Assembly: GCF_902497555.1 (NCBI RefSeq) | Contig: NZ_CABVGP010000003.1 | Location: 124,001 to 188,000 of the forward strand | Direction of reading: 5' to 3' | DNA: 64,000 nt | DNA from: Amycolatopsis camponoti | GTDB taxonomy: Bacteria; Actinomycetota; Actinomycetes; Mycobacteriales; Pseudonocardiaceae | Shown here: in pieces, positions 1 through 8,321 of the stretch | Layout of the letters: every line of letters starts with the position of its first letter | How positions within the stretch are numbered: position 1 is the first letter of the stretch | Program-made: the position numbers and the translations under genes | Notes under the pieces: model-generated | Told to the model about the DNA's origin: nothing | The model's input: the letters and a program-made list of their open reading frames with translations, nothing else | Database searches by the model: none

Positions 1-5
1 GACGA

Positions 6-233
6 GTGTGGAGGGTAGTCGCCGCGTTGGCCGCGACACTCCTGATCGGCGCGCTGACCGTGACGGTGATGATCAAGCTCGACACGCTGCTCGGCGTCGC
101 GCCGGACTCGCCGGCGCCGACCATCATGCGGGTCAGCTACCTCGTCGTGTTCCTGGCCGGAGTCGGATGGAACCTCTGGCACCGGCCACCCCCGGCGGCC
201 AGGGCCACCTCGGGCTCGGAGGCGACCCGATGA
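6..233 (+). CDS. Small two-segment membrane protein, start possibly outside window
   Basis: A 75-aa reading frame with two hydrophobic segments (about residues 5-23 and 42-58) and a short charged tail, so probably a small integral membrane protein. The first possible start is a GTG at base 6. The frame is open to the window edge, so the true start may lie upstream. Its TGA overlaps the ATG of the next gene (ATGA), which implies translational coupling to the acetyltransferase. No family recognised. Confidence 0.6.
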   Translation: MWRVVAALAATLLIGALTVTVMIKLDTLLGVAPDSPAPTIMRVSYLVVFLAGVGWNLWHRPPPAARATSGSEATR

Positions 234-892
234 CCCCCTCCGACGAGATCGTTGACCTGCACGTGTCCGACGCAGCCGAGATCGCCGAGCTGATCGCTCG
301 GGTGTTCGCCGCCGAGGTCGAGATCACCTGGTGGCTCGTGCCGGACGACATCGCGACACGGACTCGGCTCCTGCGTGAGCAGTTCACCATGGTGATCCGC
401 GCCGCCTTCGACAGCGGCGGCCGCGTCCAGGGCATCCGGCGAGGAGGCCGGCTGGACGCCGCAGCCGTGTGGAGCATCCATTCCGGGGGTCCTGTCACCG
501 AGTCGCCCGGCTACGACGCCGCGCTGCGCGCGATCACCGGGGTCCACTACGGCCGGTTCCGTGCTCTGGACTGCACATTCAGGGAAACGACGTCCGAAGC
601 GCCGCATCATCACCTTGAACTGCTCGCCGCCGATCCCCGCGGCGAAGGGATGGGTACCCGTCTGGTCAAGAACTATCTCGACTGGGCCGACCGGCAGCGT
701 GGCTTTCCGGAGATCCACCTGCACGCCAGCAGCGGCAACGCCGCTCGCCTCTACGCCCGCCTCGGCTTCCACACCGGCGACCCGGCCGAGGTCCCCGGCA
801 GCGGCCAGCTGTTCGTCTATCCGATGCGTCGCCATCCGCCCGCGGCCGTCCCGCCGAGCGGCGAGGCCGAGGTCAGCGTGTTGCGGCCGTAG
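230..892 (+). CDS. GNAT-family N-acetyltransferase
   Basis: A 220-aa protein whose C-terminal half carries the GNAT acetyl-CoA-binding signature: RGEGMGTRL inside ELLAADPRGEGMGTRLV, followed by SGNAARLYARLGFHT, the usual motif B. It should transfer an acetyl group from acetyl-CoA to an amine; the substrate cannot be told. The ATG at 230 is preferred over the much longer upstream open frame because it overlaps the preceding stop as ATGA and because the N-terminal GNAT region begins shortly after it. Resembles the broad acetyltransferases common in actinomycetes. Cytosolic, no signal peptide. Confidence 0.85.
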   Translation: MTPSDEIVDLHVSDAAEIAELIARVFAAEVEITWWLVPDDIATRTRLLREQFTMVIRAAFDSGGRVQGIRRGGRLDAAAVWSIHSGGPVTESPGYDAALRAITGVHYGRFRALDCTFRETTSEAPHHHLELLAADPRGEGMGTRLVKNYLDWADRQRGFPEIHLHASSGNAARLYARLGFHTGDPAEVPGSGQLFVYPMRRHPPAAVPPSGEAEVSVLRP

Positions 893-944
893 ACGCCGTC
901 CACCTCGGGCAGATGATCCCCCTGTTCATGATCGAAGGACCGAG

Positions 945-1271
945 ATGACCGACGCCTCGTTCATCATCGCGGCGCATTGCGTCCCCGCCGGCGAGCCGCC
1001 GACGCCCACCAGCCTCGGGTCTCGGGACTGGCGCGCCGCCGAGCTTGCCTGCGCGGGTGCCGCGGTCTATACCAGCCCACCGGAGTTCCCTCCGGAGTTC
1101 CGGAGCCCGCACCGGAGCGACCTCGCAACCGCCACGGACGTCAGCGCGATCGGTGCTGACCTGGTGCCCGCCGGCGGCCCCGATGACGGCGCGCCCGGTA
1201 GTGGTCAAGCGCAGACGGCTGTCCTCAGCGAGTTGCTTCTCGTTCTCCTGTTCAGCTGGGTGCCTTGGTGA
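945..1271 (+). CDS. Hypothetical protein, 108 aa
   Basis: Starts at an ATG preceded by a GAAGGA ribosome-binding site eight bases upstream. Not recognised. It is Pro/Ala/Ser-rich and ends in a short hydrophobic stretch (LSELLLVLLFSWVPW). Its stop overlaps the next possible start by one base (TGATG). The spacing and RBS argue for a real gene; the low-complexity composition argues against. Confidence 0.4.
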   Translation: MTDASFIIAAHCVPAGEPPTPTSLGSRDWRAAELACAGAAVYTSPPEFPPEFRSPHRSDLATATDVSAIGADLVPAGGPDDGAPGSGQAQTAVLSELLLVLLFSWVPW

Positions 1272-1540
1272 TGGCATTCGCAATCCTGTTGCGCGACCGG
1301 ATCGGCCCAGACCTGCGTTTCGGCCGGACCGGCCACGGCTGGCCGTCTCTGGTCCGAGGTGAGTTCGGCGGTGAGGGCGCCGTGCCCGCCGACCGCCTCA
1401 CCCGGACCATCTTCGCCGGTCCGGCTGTCCCTGACCACCGGCCGCCGAAGTCGAGACCGCTCCTTTCGAAAGACAGTGATGACCGCGATGCCAACGCCGC
1501 CGAGCGACCCCGCCGAACCGACTCAGCGAACGGGCGCTGA
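1271..1540 (+). CDS. Hypothetical protein, 89 aa
   Basis: Begins one base inside the preceding stop (TGATG), consistent with coupling. Composition is Arg/Asp/Pro-rich with no recognisable domain. Its 3' end overlaps the most likely start of the next methyltransferase gene by about 60 bases in another frame. Either this is a short overlapping gene or the methyltransferase starts later. Kept with low confidence. Confidence 0.35.
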   Translation: MAFAILLRDRIGPDLRFGRTGHGWPSLVRGEFGGEGAVPADRLTRTIFAGPAVPDHRPPKSRPLLSKDSDDRDANAAERPRRTDSANGR

Positions 1541-2573
1541 TCGTCGAACGGTCGCCCACGCAGGCCTATCTCAACCGAGCACGCACACCTGCGGCGCGTC
1601 CACATCGCCGTCCGAGAACCAGTTGCCGCGAGTCACCGACCGGCTGCTGGTGAGTTTACCGTCCACTTCGGACGTGGCGTTGAGGATCGCGGCGCGGCAG
1701 TGGGAGTCGACGTCGGACCTGTGTTGCCGCAGCCGGGCGCGGATCCAGAACGTCCTGCTCGGCGGAGACCACAACTACGCGCTGGAACGGACCTGGTGTG
1801 CCAACCAGAAGCGAACACTGCCGAGCCTGCAGTGTGTGTACCGGGAGGAACGTGCGTTTCTCCAGCGGGCCGTCCGCTTCGCGACGGAGGAGCGAGGCCT
1901 GCGCCGGTTTCTGGCCATCGGTACCGGGCTGCCTTACGTCGACGCCGTTCACGATCCTGTGCTCACGTACGACTCCGGCCGTGTGGTGTATGTCGACGAC
2001 GACCAAATCGTCCTCGCCCACCTCGATCTGCTCGCCGACAAGCGGCCCGAGATCGATGCCGTCGCAGGGACCCTCCTCGTCCCGGGCACGGTCCTGTTCG
2101 ACGACGCCACCCAACGGCTGCTGGCTCCCCAGGACCCGATTTGCCTGGTCCTCTGCGGCGTCCTCGAGACCGTCAAGGACACCGACGAGCTGGCCGCCGC
2201 GGTCCAGGACTACACCGACCGGCTTCCCGCGGGGAGCCTGGTGATCGTCTCCCACGCGACCGTCGACGGCCTGGACCCGCAGGACGCGACCGACCGCGCA
2301 CTGGCCGAGTCGATGCGCGAAGTCTGTAAGGCCTACGCCGACAAACACGCTCCTCAGCGTCACCTCCGCACCGCCGAAGAGCTCCGACACATCCTCTCGG
2401 GACTCGACCTCATCGACCCCGGCATCACCTACACCACTGGCTGGCGCCCCGCCCAGTCGGCAAAGGCCCGTCGCCACGCCGAATCGCTGTTCCTGGCCGC
2501 TGTGGCGGTGGTCCCTGAAACGAGAACCCTGCCCACGGACGCCGCAACGAGCTCACTGGGGACTCGCCGATGA
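1479..2573 (+). CDS. SAM-dependent methyltransferase, DUF574 (Methyltransf_19) family
   Basis: Class I Rossmann methyltransferase of the actinobacterial DUF574 type. The family signature near the start of the domain is present in variant form (ARIQNVLLGGDHNYALERTW; usual form DYLLGGxxNxxADR). The SAM-binding glycine region follows (FLAIGTGLPY, where the family usually has DxGxGLPT), then VVYVDDDQIVLAH for the acidic ribose-binding strand and DPICLVLCGVLETV. Substrate unknown; these proteins often sit beside lipoprotein and regulator genes in actinomycetes. The ATG at 1479 follows a purine-rich GAAAGACAG stretch, but the conserved domain only begins around 1660, so a later start is possible. 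The 3' end overlaps the next gene by four bases. Confidence 0.8.
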   Translation: MTAMPTPPSDPAEPTQRTGADRRTVAHAGLSQPSTHTCGASTSPSENQLPRVTDRLLVSLPSTSDVALRIAARQWESTSDLCCRSRARIQNVLLGGDHNYALERTWCANQKRTLPSLQCVYREERAFLQRAVRFATEERGLRRFLAIGTGLPYVDAVHDPVLTYDSGRVVYVDDDQIVLAHLDLLADKRPEIDAVAGTLLVPGTVLFDDATQRLLAPQDPICLVLCGVLETVKDTDELAAAVQDYTDRLPAGSLVIVSHATVDGLDPQDATDRALAESMREVCKAYADKHAPQRHLRTAEELRHILSGLDLIDPGITYTTGWRPAQSAKARRHAESLFLAAVAVVPETRTLPTDAATSSLGTRR

Positions 2574-3235
2574 CGCGCATCGCCTCCGGCGCGGCATTTT
2601 CAGCGGCGGGCGGCACGCCGACCGCAATCACCCGGCTCGGCGTCGCTGCGGCTGCCACGCTGGCGTGTGCGGCGTGCGCGTCGCCGGCGCCGCTCCCGCA
2701 AACCGTCCCGGCGGAGTCGTCGCCGTCCGTCCCGTACGGCGGCGCACCCGCCGTCACCGCCCCTCTCCCGGCGACCGTGCTTGACGGCGACCCCTGCACC
2801 GACGCCCTCACGCCCGACCAGGTCGAAACGGCGACCGGCGTCCGGGTCCCGGGCACGCGGGAGGACCTGGCCGCGGTCGGTCCGGCGTGCACGTGGTCCA
2901 ACCACACGACCGGTGGCACCGTCAGCGTTTCCTACACCCGCAACACCCACACCGGTCTCAGCGGCGTCTACACCAACACCCAACCCCAGTCGGCGATCTG
3001 GCGGCCCCTCCCACCGGTGCAAGGGTTGCCCGCCGTCGCCAACGCCAGCACCCGCGGGCAGACACCGCCGATCGGGTTCTGCCAGGCCAGCGTCGGGCTT
3101 ACCGACACCCTCTCCGTCGACATCAGCCTGCACCTGGGCAGCAGCAAACGCGGCATCGCCGACCCCTGCGGAGACCCGCTCCAGCAGATCTGCGACCTCG
3201 TGATCACCACCCTGCGCGCGAAGGGCCGACCGTGA
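2570..3235 (+). CDS. DUF3558-type lipoprotein
   Basis: A 221-aa secreted protein with a hydrophobic N-terminal segment ending in LACAACASPAP. The cysteines there make a lipobox likely, although the exact modified Cys is ambiguous. The mature part carries the DUF3558 pattern: CTDALTPDQVETATGV near the start, a central CTWSNHTTGG, then paired cysteines (GFCQ, DPCGDP, QICD). It is expected to be anchored on the outer face of the membrane; function unknown. Overlaps its upstream neighbour by four bases and its downstream neighbour as GTGA, so it belongs to the methyltransferase operon. Confidence 0.75.
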   Translation: MTRIASGAAFSAAGGTPTAITRLGVAAAATLACAACASPAPLPQTVPAESSPSVPYGGAPAVTAPLPATVLDGDPCTDALTPDQVETATGVRVPGTREDLAAVGPACTWSNHTTGGTVSVSYTRNTHTGLSGVYTNTQPQSAIWRPLPPVQGLPAVANASTRGQTPPIGFCQASVGLTDTLSVDISLHLGSSKRGIADPCGDPLQQICDLVITTLRAKGRP

Positions 3236-4068
3236 CCGCCCCCGGCAACGCCACCACAACCGGCCTGCACCACAAGAAAGTGGGCGTCGATCTCGAGAGC
3301 CCGCGCCGGGACCCGGTCGGCGACTACCTGCTCGGCGGCAGCATCAACTCCGCCGCCGACAGAGCCTTCGCTGCCGACCTCGTCGCCGCCCACCCGAAGC
3401 TCCCACAGCTAACCGCCACCGCTGCGCGCTGGGACCACGACGCCGCCCAGCTGATGCTGGACCAGGGCACCGGGCACTTTCTGATCCTGGGCACCGGCGG
3501 GATGCCGCTCTGGGCCAGCCACACCACCCTGGCGAGCCTGCACGCCGCGCGGGCGCGCATCGTGGTGCTCGAGCACGACCCGATCACCCGACACCTGCAC
3601 GACCTCGTCGACGGTGGTGACGCCGCCGACCGGGCGCTCGTGCTGCACGTGCCCGCCGAGCGGCACCACGTCCTGCCGCAGCTGCCCGAGGTAGCGGAGC
3701 TGCTCGCGTCCGGCACGCCGGTCGGCATCCTCGCCACCGGTCTGCTGCGGCCCGCCGGCATCACCCTCGCCACGATCCTGTCCCTGCTCACCGCGGCCCC
3801 GCCCGGCAGCTGGCTGGCCCTCACCCAGCTCACCACCGGACACCCGGACAACGACATCGCCGGGGTTGCCGCCCGCTTCGCCGATGCCGGCATCCCGATC
3901 GCGGTCGCCGCCCCGCGCGCCTTCGACGCGGCGATAGCTCCGTTCCGGCTCCGCAGCACGGTCGACGAGGGCGACGCCGCGGAGACACCGTCACCGTCGA
4001 CGGCCCCGGGAATGCAGACGATGCTGTTGACCGCGAACGCAGCGGCGTCGACCGGGCGGACCCCATGA
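3232..4068 (+). CDS. SAM-dependent methyltransferase, DUF574 family (second copy)
   Basis: 278-aa paralogue of the 1479 gene with the canonical family signature DYLLGGSINSAADR at about residues 29-42, a SAM-binding strand FLILGTGGMPL and the acidic strand ARIVVLEHDP. GTG start chosen because it overlaps the preceding stop (GTGA) and sits the usual distance before the signature. The domain ends earlier than in the first copy, and the C-terminal 40 residues are Ala/Thr/Ser-rich. Methyl acceptor unknown. The next gene starts four bases before its stop. Confidence 0.8.
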   Translation: MTAPGNATTTGLHHKKVGVDLESPRRDPVGDYLLGGSINSAADRAFAADLVAAHPKLPQLTATAARWDHDAAQLMLDQGTGHFLILGTGGMPLWASHTTLASLHAARARIVVLEHDPITRHLHDLVDGGDAADRALVLHVPAERHHVLPQLPEVAELLASGTPVGILATGLLRPAGITLATILSLLTAAPPGSWLALTQLTTGHPDNDIAGVAARFADAGIPIAVAAPRAFDAAIAPFRLRSTVDEGDAAETPSPSTAPGMQTMLLTANAAASTGRTP

Positions 4069-4394
4069 CTCACGTGAGGCCGAGCGTCCGGCTCGTGCAG
4101 CACCTGATACTGCTGGCCTGCGTAGGCTGCGCCGCCTGCGGCGTGTCGGCGCTGGCGTTGCTCGTGTTCGACGGGCGCTGCCTCACCTATCCAGGCCCAG
4201 GCAGCGACGGCTGCTGGCCGGTGCGGCTGCACCTGGACCAGTTCCTGCCCGCGTACGGCACCGCAGCCGCGGTTCTCGTCGGCCTCACCGCCGGTCCCGC
4301 CCGGCTGTGCCGACGCCGTCCCATCGACCCGGTCATCCGCCTGGCCTGGCGCATCCTCGGCGCCACGTTCGCCCTGTCCATGGTGCTGCGATGA
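4065..4394 (+). CDS. Small membrane protein, three hydrophobic segments
   Basis: 109 aa with hydrophobic segments at about residues 12-34, 62-80 and 92-108, plus four cysteines in or beside the first loop. Not recognised. Overlaps both neighbours by four bases (ATGA), so it is translated as part of the methyltransferase/lipoprotein operon and is probably membrane-embedded. Confidence 0.65.
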   Translation: MTHVRPSVRLVQHLILLACVGCAACGVSALALLVFDGRCLTYPGPGSDGCWPVRLHLDQFLPAYGTAAAVLVGLTAGPARLCRRRPIDPVIRLAWRILGATFALSMVLR

Positions 4395-4465
4395 CCCCAT
4401 CGCCACCAGAGTCCTGGCTCGTGCTCGTTCTCCTTCCTCCAACACCGCAGGGAAGCCGCCGATGA
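4391..4465 (+). CDS. Micro-ORF, 24 aa, coupled on both sides
   Basis: A 24-codon frame whose ATG overlaps the stop of the preceding gene (ATGA) and whose TGA overlaps the ATG of the following gene (ATGA). It therefore bridges an otherwise unexplained 67-base gap. The peptide has a central hydrophobic run (WLVLVLLPP). It may be a real micropeptide or only serve to carry ribosomes to the next start. An AGGGAAG site inside it would serve the following gene. Confidence 0.35.
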   Translation: MTPSPPESWLVLVLLPPTPQGSRR

Positions 4466-5022
4466 CTATCGCCCCATCTCCGGTGCACGAACCGGCCGAG
4501 CGGCGCATCGTAGCCAACGTCTGGGGGCTGTACTGCGCGATCGGTTCCGGTCTGCTGACCTGGAGCGGCGCCGTGTACGTCCCGTTCCCCCAGTACTTCG
4601 GCGTCGTCCTCGCCGGCGGTGGCGGTGGCACCGGGGTGGGGTGGTTGCTGGCGTCGTGGCGACGACTGCCGACGGGGTGGGCGCGCAGATACCTGCTCAC
4701 CGGAATCCCGCTCCTGCTGGCGCTGTGGCTGGCCGGCATCGGCTACGGCCAGGGCGACGCCCTCGTTCCCGATTACCGTGCCTCGCTCGACGACTACCGG
4801 GGTGGCTGTCTGGGCGGAACTGACTACGGCCGCGCCGCGGTCCGGTTGCTGTCCCTGCACACCGACACCATCACCGTCGTGCCCCGCCGAGGGCCCGATC
4901 TGCGGTTCGCCATCACCGGCTACTCCTGGCCCTCGCCGGACCGGGCCGAGATCGGCGACCTCGGCGTCGTTCCGGCCGACCAGCCGACCCGCACCATCCT
5001 GGCCGCCCTCGGCTGCCGCTGA
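4462..5022 (+). CDS. Membrane protein with extracytoplasmic C-terminal domain
   Basis: 186 aa: a short cytoplasmic N-terminus, hydrophobic segments at about 18-36, 44-60 and 76-93, then a roughly 90-residue polar domain ending in a Cys (AALGCR), probably outside the membrane with a second Cys at GGCLGG. Not recognised. RBS AGGGAAG lies about eleven bases upstream. Gene order suggests it works with the adjacent lipoproteins. Confidence 0.65.
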   Translation: MTIAPSPVHEPAERRIVANVWGLYCAIGSGLLTWSGAVYVPFPQYFGVVLAGGGGGTGVGWLLASWRRLPTGWARRYLLTGIPLLLALWLAGIGYGQGDALVPDYRASLDDYRGGCLGGTDYGRAAVRLLSLHTDTITVVPRRGPDLRFAITGYSWPSPDRAEIGDLGVVPADQPTRTILAALGCR

Positions 5023-5062
5023 CCGTCCCCTATCCGCCACCTGACCACGAGACGACCTGATC

Positions 5063-5740
5063 ATGACTCTGCCACTGCCACTGCTGACCGCCTCCGCCTC
5101 GCGCGCTCAGGACGACCGCCGCGGACGTCGTCACCCCCGCGGAACACGCTCGCGCGCCGCGCATCGGTCCGGCTCGCGCCAGCGCATGGCGCTGACCGGA
5201 CTCGCAGCCGTCCTGTCCGCGGCCGCGTGCGCCGGCCCCACCGACACCGCCCCGCCCGGCACCACACCGCCCCCGGTTCCGATCACCGCCCGGCCGCTCG
5301 ACCTCACCCGCTACGTCCCTGCGCCGTGCTCGATGGTCCCGGTGGCGCTGACCGAACGCCTCGGGCTGACTCGACGAGAAGAACGCCACGAGAACGTCCT
5401 GATCGGCGCCGGAACCCAAGCCCAGTGCCGTATATCCGCCGCGCCGCCGCTGACCGGTGTGGCCGAACTCCGCCTCTACCCGGCATCCCGGCCACTGCCG
5501 CTGCTCACCGGAGTCACCCCCGCCCCCACCCCGACGTCCGTGGGCGCTTACCCCGCCGCGCAATGGATCCTCAGCACCGGACGCGACGGCAGTGCCACCT
5601 CCTGCCACAGCATCGTCGACGTCGCCCCGGGCCAGGGATTCAGTGTCCTGGTCAACGGCCCCGCCGGAGAAGCCATCGAGAAGTCGTGCGCCCGAGCCAG
5701 ACATCTCGCCGAAAGCATCCTCGCCGGGCTGCTCACCTGA
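5063..5740 (+). CDS. DUF3558-type lipoprotein (second copy)
   Basis: Secreted protein with the hydrophobic stretch LTGLAAVLSAAACAGP, a plausible lipobox at the last Cys. The domain follows the same plan as the 2570 gene: PCSMVPVALTERLGL, a central QCRISAAPP, then TSCHSIVDVA and KSCARA with conserved Cys. The long Arg-rich N-terminus before the hydrophobic stretch makes an internal ATG at 5186 (residue 42) an alternative, more signal-peptide-like start. Function unknown. Confidence 0.7.
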   Translation: MTLPLPLLTASASRAQDDRRGRRHPRGTRSRAAHRSGSRQRMALTGLAAVLSAAACAGPTDTAPPGTTPPPVPITARPLDLTRYVPAPCSMVPVALTERLGLTRREERHENVLIGAGTQAQCRISAAPPLTGVAELRLYPASRPLPLLTGVTPAPTPTSVGAYPAAQWILSTGRDGSATSCHSIVDVAPGQGFSVLVNGPAGEAIEKSCARARHLAESILAGLLT

Positions 5741-5808
5741 CCGCTCTCCGACATCGGCAACCGCCGACCGTCGCAGCAATTCCCTGGCACGAAGGAGATT
5801 CTCGACCG

Positions 5809-5985
5809 ATGCTGCACCCTCTGCCACCCACCGGCTACCCCGCCAGCCAGGCGATCCCGCCGACGCCCGGCTTCAGCGCCAACCTCGAATCGCTGCCCCC
5901 GGACGCCGTATCCGGAATAGGCACAGCCACCGCCCCACGCGTGCTCTCCACCCGCCCGCAGGCCGAAGGCAGTGAGACGCGATGA
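5809..5985 (+). CDS. Small 58-aa protein leading the STAND gene
   Basis: Short frame with a strong ribosome-binding site (GAAGGAG, 12 bases upstream) and a stop that overlaps the start of the STAND gene (ATGA). Pro/Ala-rich, no hydrophobic segment, family unknown. The RBS and coupling make it a better candidate than its length suggests; it may control translation of the downstream NTPase. Confidence 0.5.
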   Translation: MLHPLPPTGYPASQAIPPTPGFSANLESLPPDAVSGIGTATAPRVLSTRPQAEGSETR

Positions 5986-8213
5986 ACGACACCGGCAGGC
6001 CCGATCATGCAGCAGCGGCATCCGGCGGAAGCCGGCTCGCCGGCACCGGAGACGACGACCACGGTGACGAACGCCAGGACAACCGTGCAGGACCGGGTGC
6101 ACCGATGGGGTCCTCGCGCTCGGCAGATCCACCGCCCGCCGGTCCCCGCGAGCTTCCGCCAGTCGCGACACATTTCGTCAGTCGCACCGACGAGCTCGCC
6201 GGCTTGGACAAGTTGGTGGCGGACGCCGCGCGAGGCGCGGGGTCAGGGGCCAGTGTGGCGGTGGTGATCGGCCCCGGCGGCGTCGGGAAGACCGCGTTGG
6301 CGGTGAAGTGGGCCACCGAGCACGCCCACCGCTTTCCCGACGGCCAGCTCTACGTCGATCTGCGCAGCTTCTCCCCCGACACCGCGTTGACACCCTTCGA
6401 CGCCCTCGGCAGGTTCCTGCGCGCCCTCGGTGTCCAGCCGGAGCAGGTGCCGGCGACCCTGGCCGAACAGCTGGGCCGGTACCGGACGATCACCGCCCGG
6501 CGCCGGCTGCAGCTGCTGGTGCTGGTGGACAACGCCGCCTCGGCGGAGCAGGTCCGGCCGCTGATCCCCACCTCCATCCGCAGCGTCGTTCTCGTCACCA
6601 CCCGGATACGGCTGGACGGCCTGGTCGGCGACGGCGCGCAGCTGGTCGAAGTCCCGCCGCTGCCGCAGGCCAAAGCGGTCGCGCTGCTGACCAAGCTCGT
6701 CGGCGGAGACCGTCCCGGGGCCGAGCCGGACGCGGTGGCAGAACTGGCCCAGCTGTGCGGGCGGTTTCCGATCGCGCTGCGAGTAGCGGCCGCCCGGCTG
6801 ATCACCCGATCGCACTTGGCGGTGTCCGAGGTCGTGGCGCAGCTACGGGACGAGCGGTCGCGGCTGGCCGCGCTCTCGATCCCTGCCAGCCCCGAGGACT
6901 CAATAACCACCCTGTTCGACTGGTCCTACCACTACCTCCAGCCCTACGAAGCCGAGCTGTACCGCCTGCTGGGGCAACTTCCCGCGGCCGAGTTCGGGAT
7001 CGGCGTCGCGGCCGCGGTGACCCAGCTGGCAGCACACGAGGTCGGCGTGGGTCTGCAGGCGCTGGTCGATGCGAGCCTGCTCCAAGAAGTCGGTCCCGAC
7101 CGGTACCGCTTCCACGACCTGGTCCGGCTGCACGCCCGCGCCCAACCCGAACAGCACCGGCTCGAGGTCATTGCCCGCGCCGGCGCTTGGTACCTGGAGG
7201 CGATGACCCGGGCGAACTTGGCCGTAATCCCGGCGACGCTGCGCTGGCGGGTCGGCCCCACCGCCGAGCAGCTGTCCGGCGAACCCCCGGCGTTCACCTC
7301 CGACCGAAAAGCCCTGGACTGGCTGGCCCGCGAACTGCCGAACGTGCTGGCAGTGCTGGAGGAGGTTGCCGCCGACCGGCACGACGAGCTGGCGTGGCAG
7401 CTGTGCGAGGCGCTCTGGGAACCGATGCTCTACCGCAAGCCCCTGCCGGAGGCGCTGCGCGCGCACGAACTCGGGATCACCGCGGCCCAGCGCTGCGGGC
7501 ACACCGTCGCCGAATCCCGGCTGCGATACCAGCGTGGCCGGGCCTATTTGGACCTCGGGCAACCGGACGCGGCCGAGGCGGAGACCCTGCGCGCAATCGA
7601 GCTGGCACGCGAAGCAGCCGACCGCCGCAACGAGTCCGCAGCCCTGGAACAACTCGGGCGGGCGTGGCAAGCCCGCGGCGACGTCGACACCGCGATCACG
7701 CACTTCACCACGAGTCTGAATATCGAAGCCGAACTCGGCATCGACCGCGGCGTAGCCAACCGGCATCGCCGGATCGCCGACGCCCTGCTGCAGGCCGGCC
7801 GCGCGGCCGAGGCGGGACCACACCTGGCCGCAGCACGGCAGATCTTGTCCACGGCCGGGGACGACAAAGACCTCGCCCGCGTCGCTATCAGCGAGGCCCG
7901 GCTCGAGGGGCAGTTCGGCCGGCCCGAGGCCGCGATCGCGCTTCTGCTGGCCGCGCGTGAGGTACTGCGCCGCTCCGGCTCGGTGGTCTACGAGGCGTAC
8001 GTGCTGCTCGCCCTGGCCGAAGTCGATGAACACCATGGCCGCCCCGAGCAGGCGCGCGGCTTCCTGACCGAGGCGGTCGAGCTCCTCCGCGATCTCGGCG
8101 GACCGGTGCTGGAGGAAGCCCGCGACGCCCTCGCGGCCCTGGACCGCGCCGTTCCTGCCGCGCAACCAGCGATACCCACGACAGCCCCGCCGTCTACAGA
8201 GGAATCCGAGTAA
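5982..8213 (+). CDS. STAND/NB-ARC NTPase with C-terminal TPR repeats
   Basis: 743 aa. A disordered N-terminus (about 1-60) is followed by an NB-ARC-type NTPase: Walker A GPGGVGKT at 97-104, Walker B LLVLVDNA, a sensor-like VVLVTTR and the GLPL-like GRFPIALRVAA. The C-terminal third consists of tetratricopeptide repeats (RGRAYLDLGQPDAAE, LGRAWQARGDVDTA). It resembles the AfsR/GutR-like ATPases of actinomycetes but lacks the N-terminal SARP/BTAD DNA-binding domain, so it is likely a switch protein signalling through TPR contacts. Such proteins act in regulation, and related STAND proteins act in anti-phage defence. An internal ATG at residue 42 could be the start. Confidence 0.8.
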   Translation: MNDTGRPDHAAAASGGSRLAGTGDDDHGDERQDNRAGPGAPMGSSRSADPPPAGPRELPPVATHFVSRTDELAGLDKLVADAARGAGSGASVAVVIGPGGVGKTALAVKWATEHAHRFPDGQLYVDLRSFSPDTALTPFDALGRFLRALGVQPEQVPATLAEQLGRYRTITARRRLQLLVLVDNAASAEQVRPLIPTSIRSVVLVTTRIRLDGLVGDGAQLVEVPPLPQAKAVALLTKLVGGDRPGAEPDAVAELAQLCGRFPIALRVAAARLITRSHLAVSEVVAQLRDERSRLAALSIPASPEDSITTLFDWSYHYLQPYEAELYRLLGQLPAAEFGIGVAAAVTQLAAHEVGVGLQALVDASLLQEVGPDRYRFHDLVRLHARAQPEQHRLEVIARAGAWYLEAMTRANLAVIPATLRWRVGPTAEQLSGEPPAFTSDRKALDWLARELPNVLAVLEEVAADRHDELAWQLCEALWEPMLYRKPLPEALRAHELGITAAQRCGHTVAESRLRYQRGRAYLDLGQPDAAEAETLRAIELAREAADRRNESAALEQLGRAWQARGDVDTAITHFTTSLNIEAELGIDRGVANRHRRIADALLQAGRAAEAGPHLAAARQILSTAGDDKDLARVAISEARLEGQFGRPEAAIALLLAAREVLRRSGSVVYEAYVLLALAEVDEHHGRPEQARGFLTEAVELLRDLGGPVLEEARDALAALDRAVPAAQPAIPTTAPPSTEESE

Positions 8214-8321
8214 GGACTTGCCGAAGATGTCGCTTCTAGATTGTCTCCTTCGCGATGGCCGGCACACGCGCGCAGCGGTGCCCACGCCGACCCGGAAGCC
8301 GTTGACCGTGACGGCGGCCTC

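Noticed and set aside
3324..4739. 471-aa minus-strand open frame
   Set aside because: Antisense to the methyltransferase and membrane protein genes that have motifs and coupled starts; Arg/Ser/Ala-rich without domains.
5982..8213. AfsR/SARP transcription factor
   Set aside because: NB-ARC and TPR parts fit, but the N-terminal DNA-binding and BTAD domains are absent.
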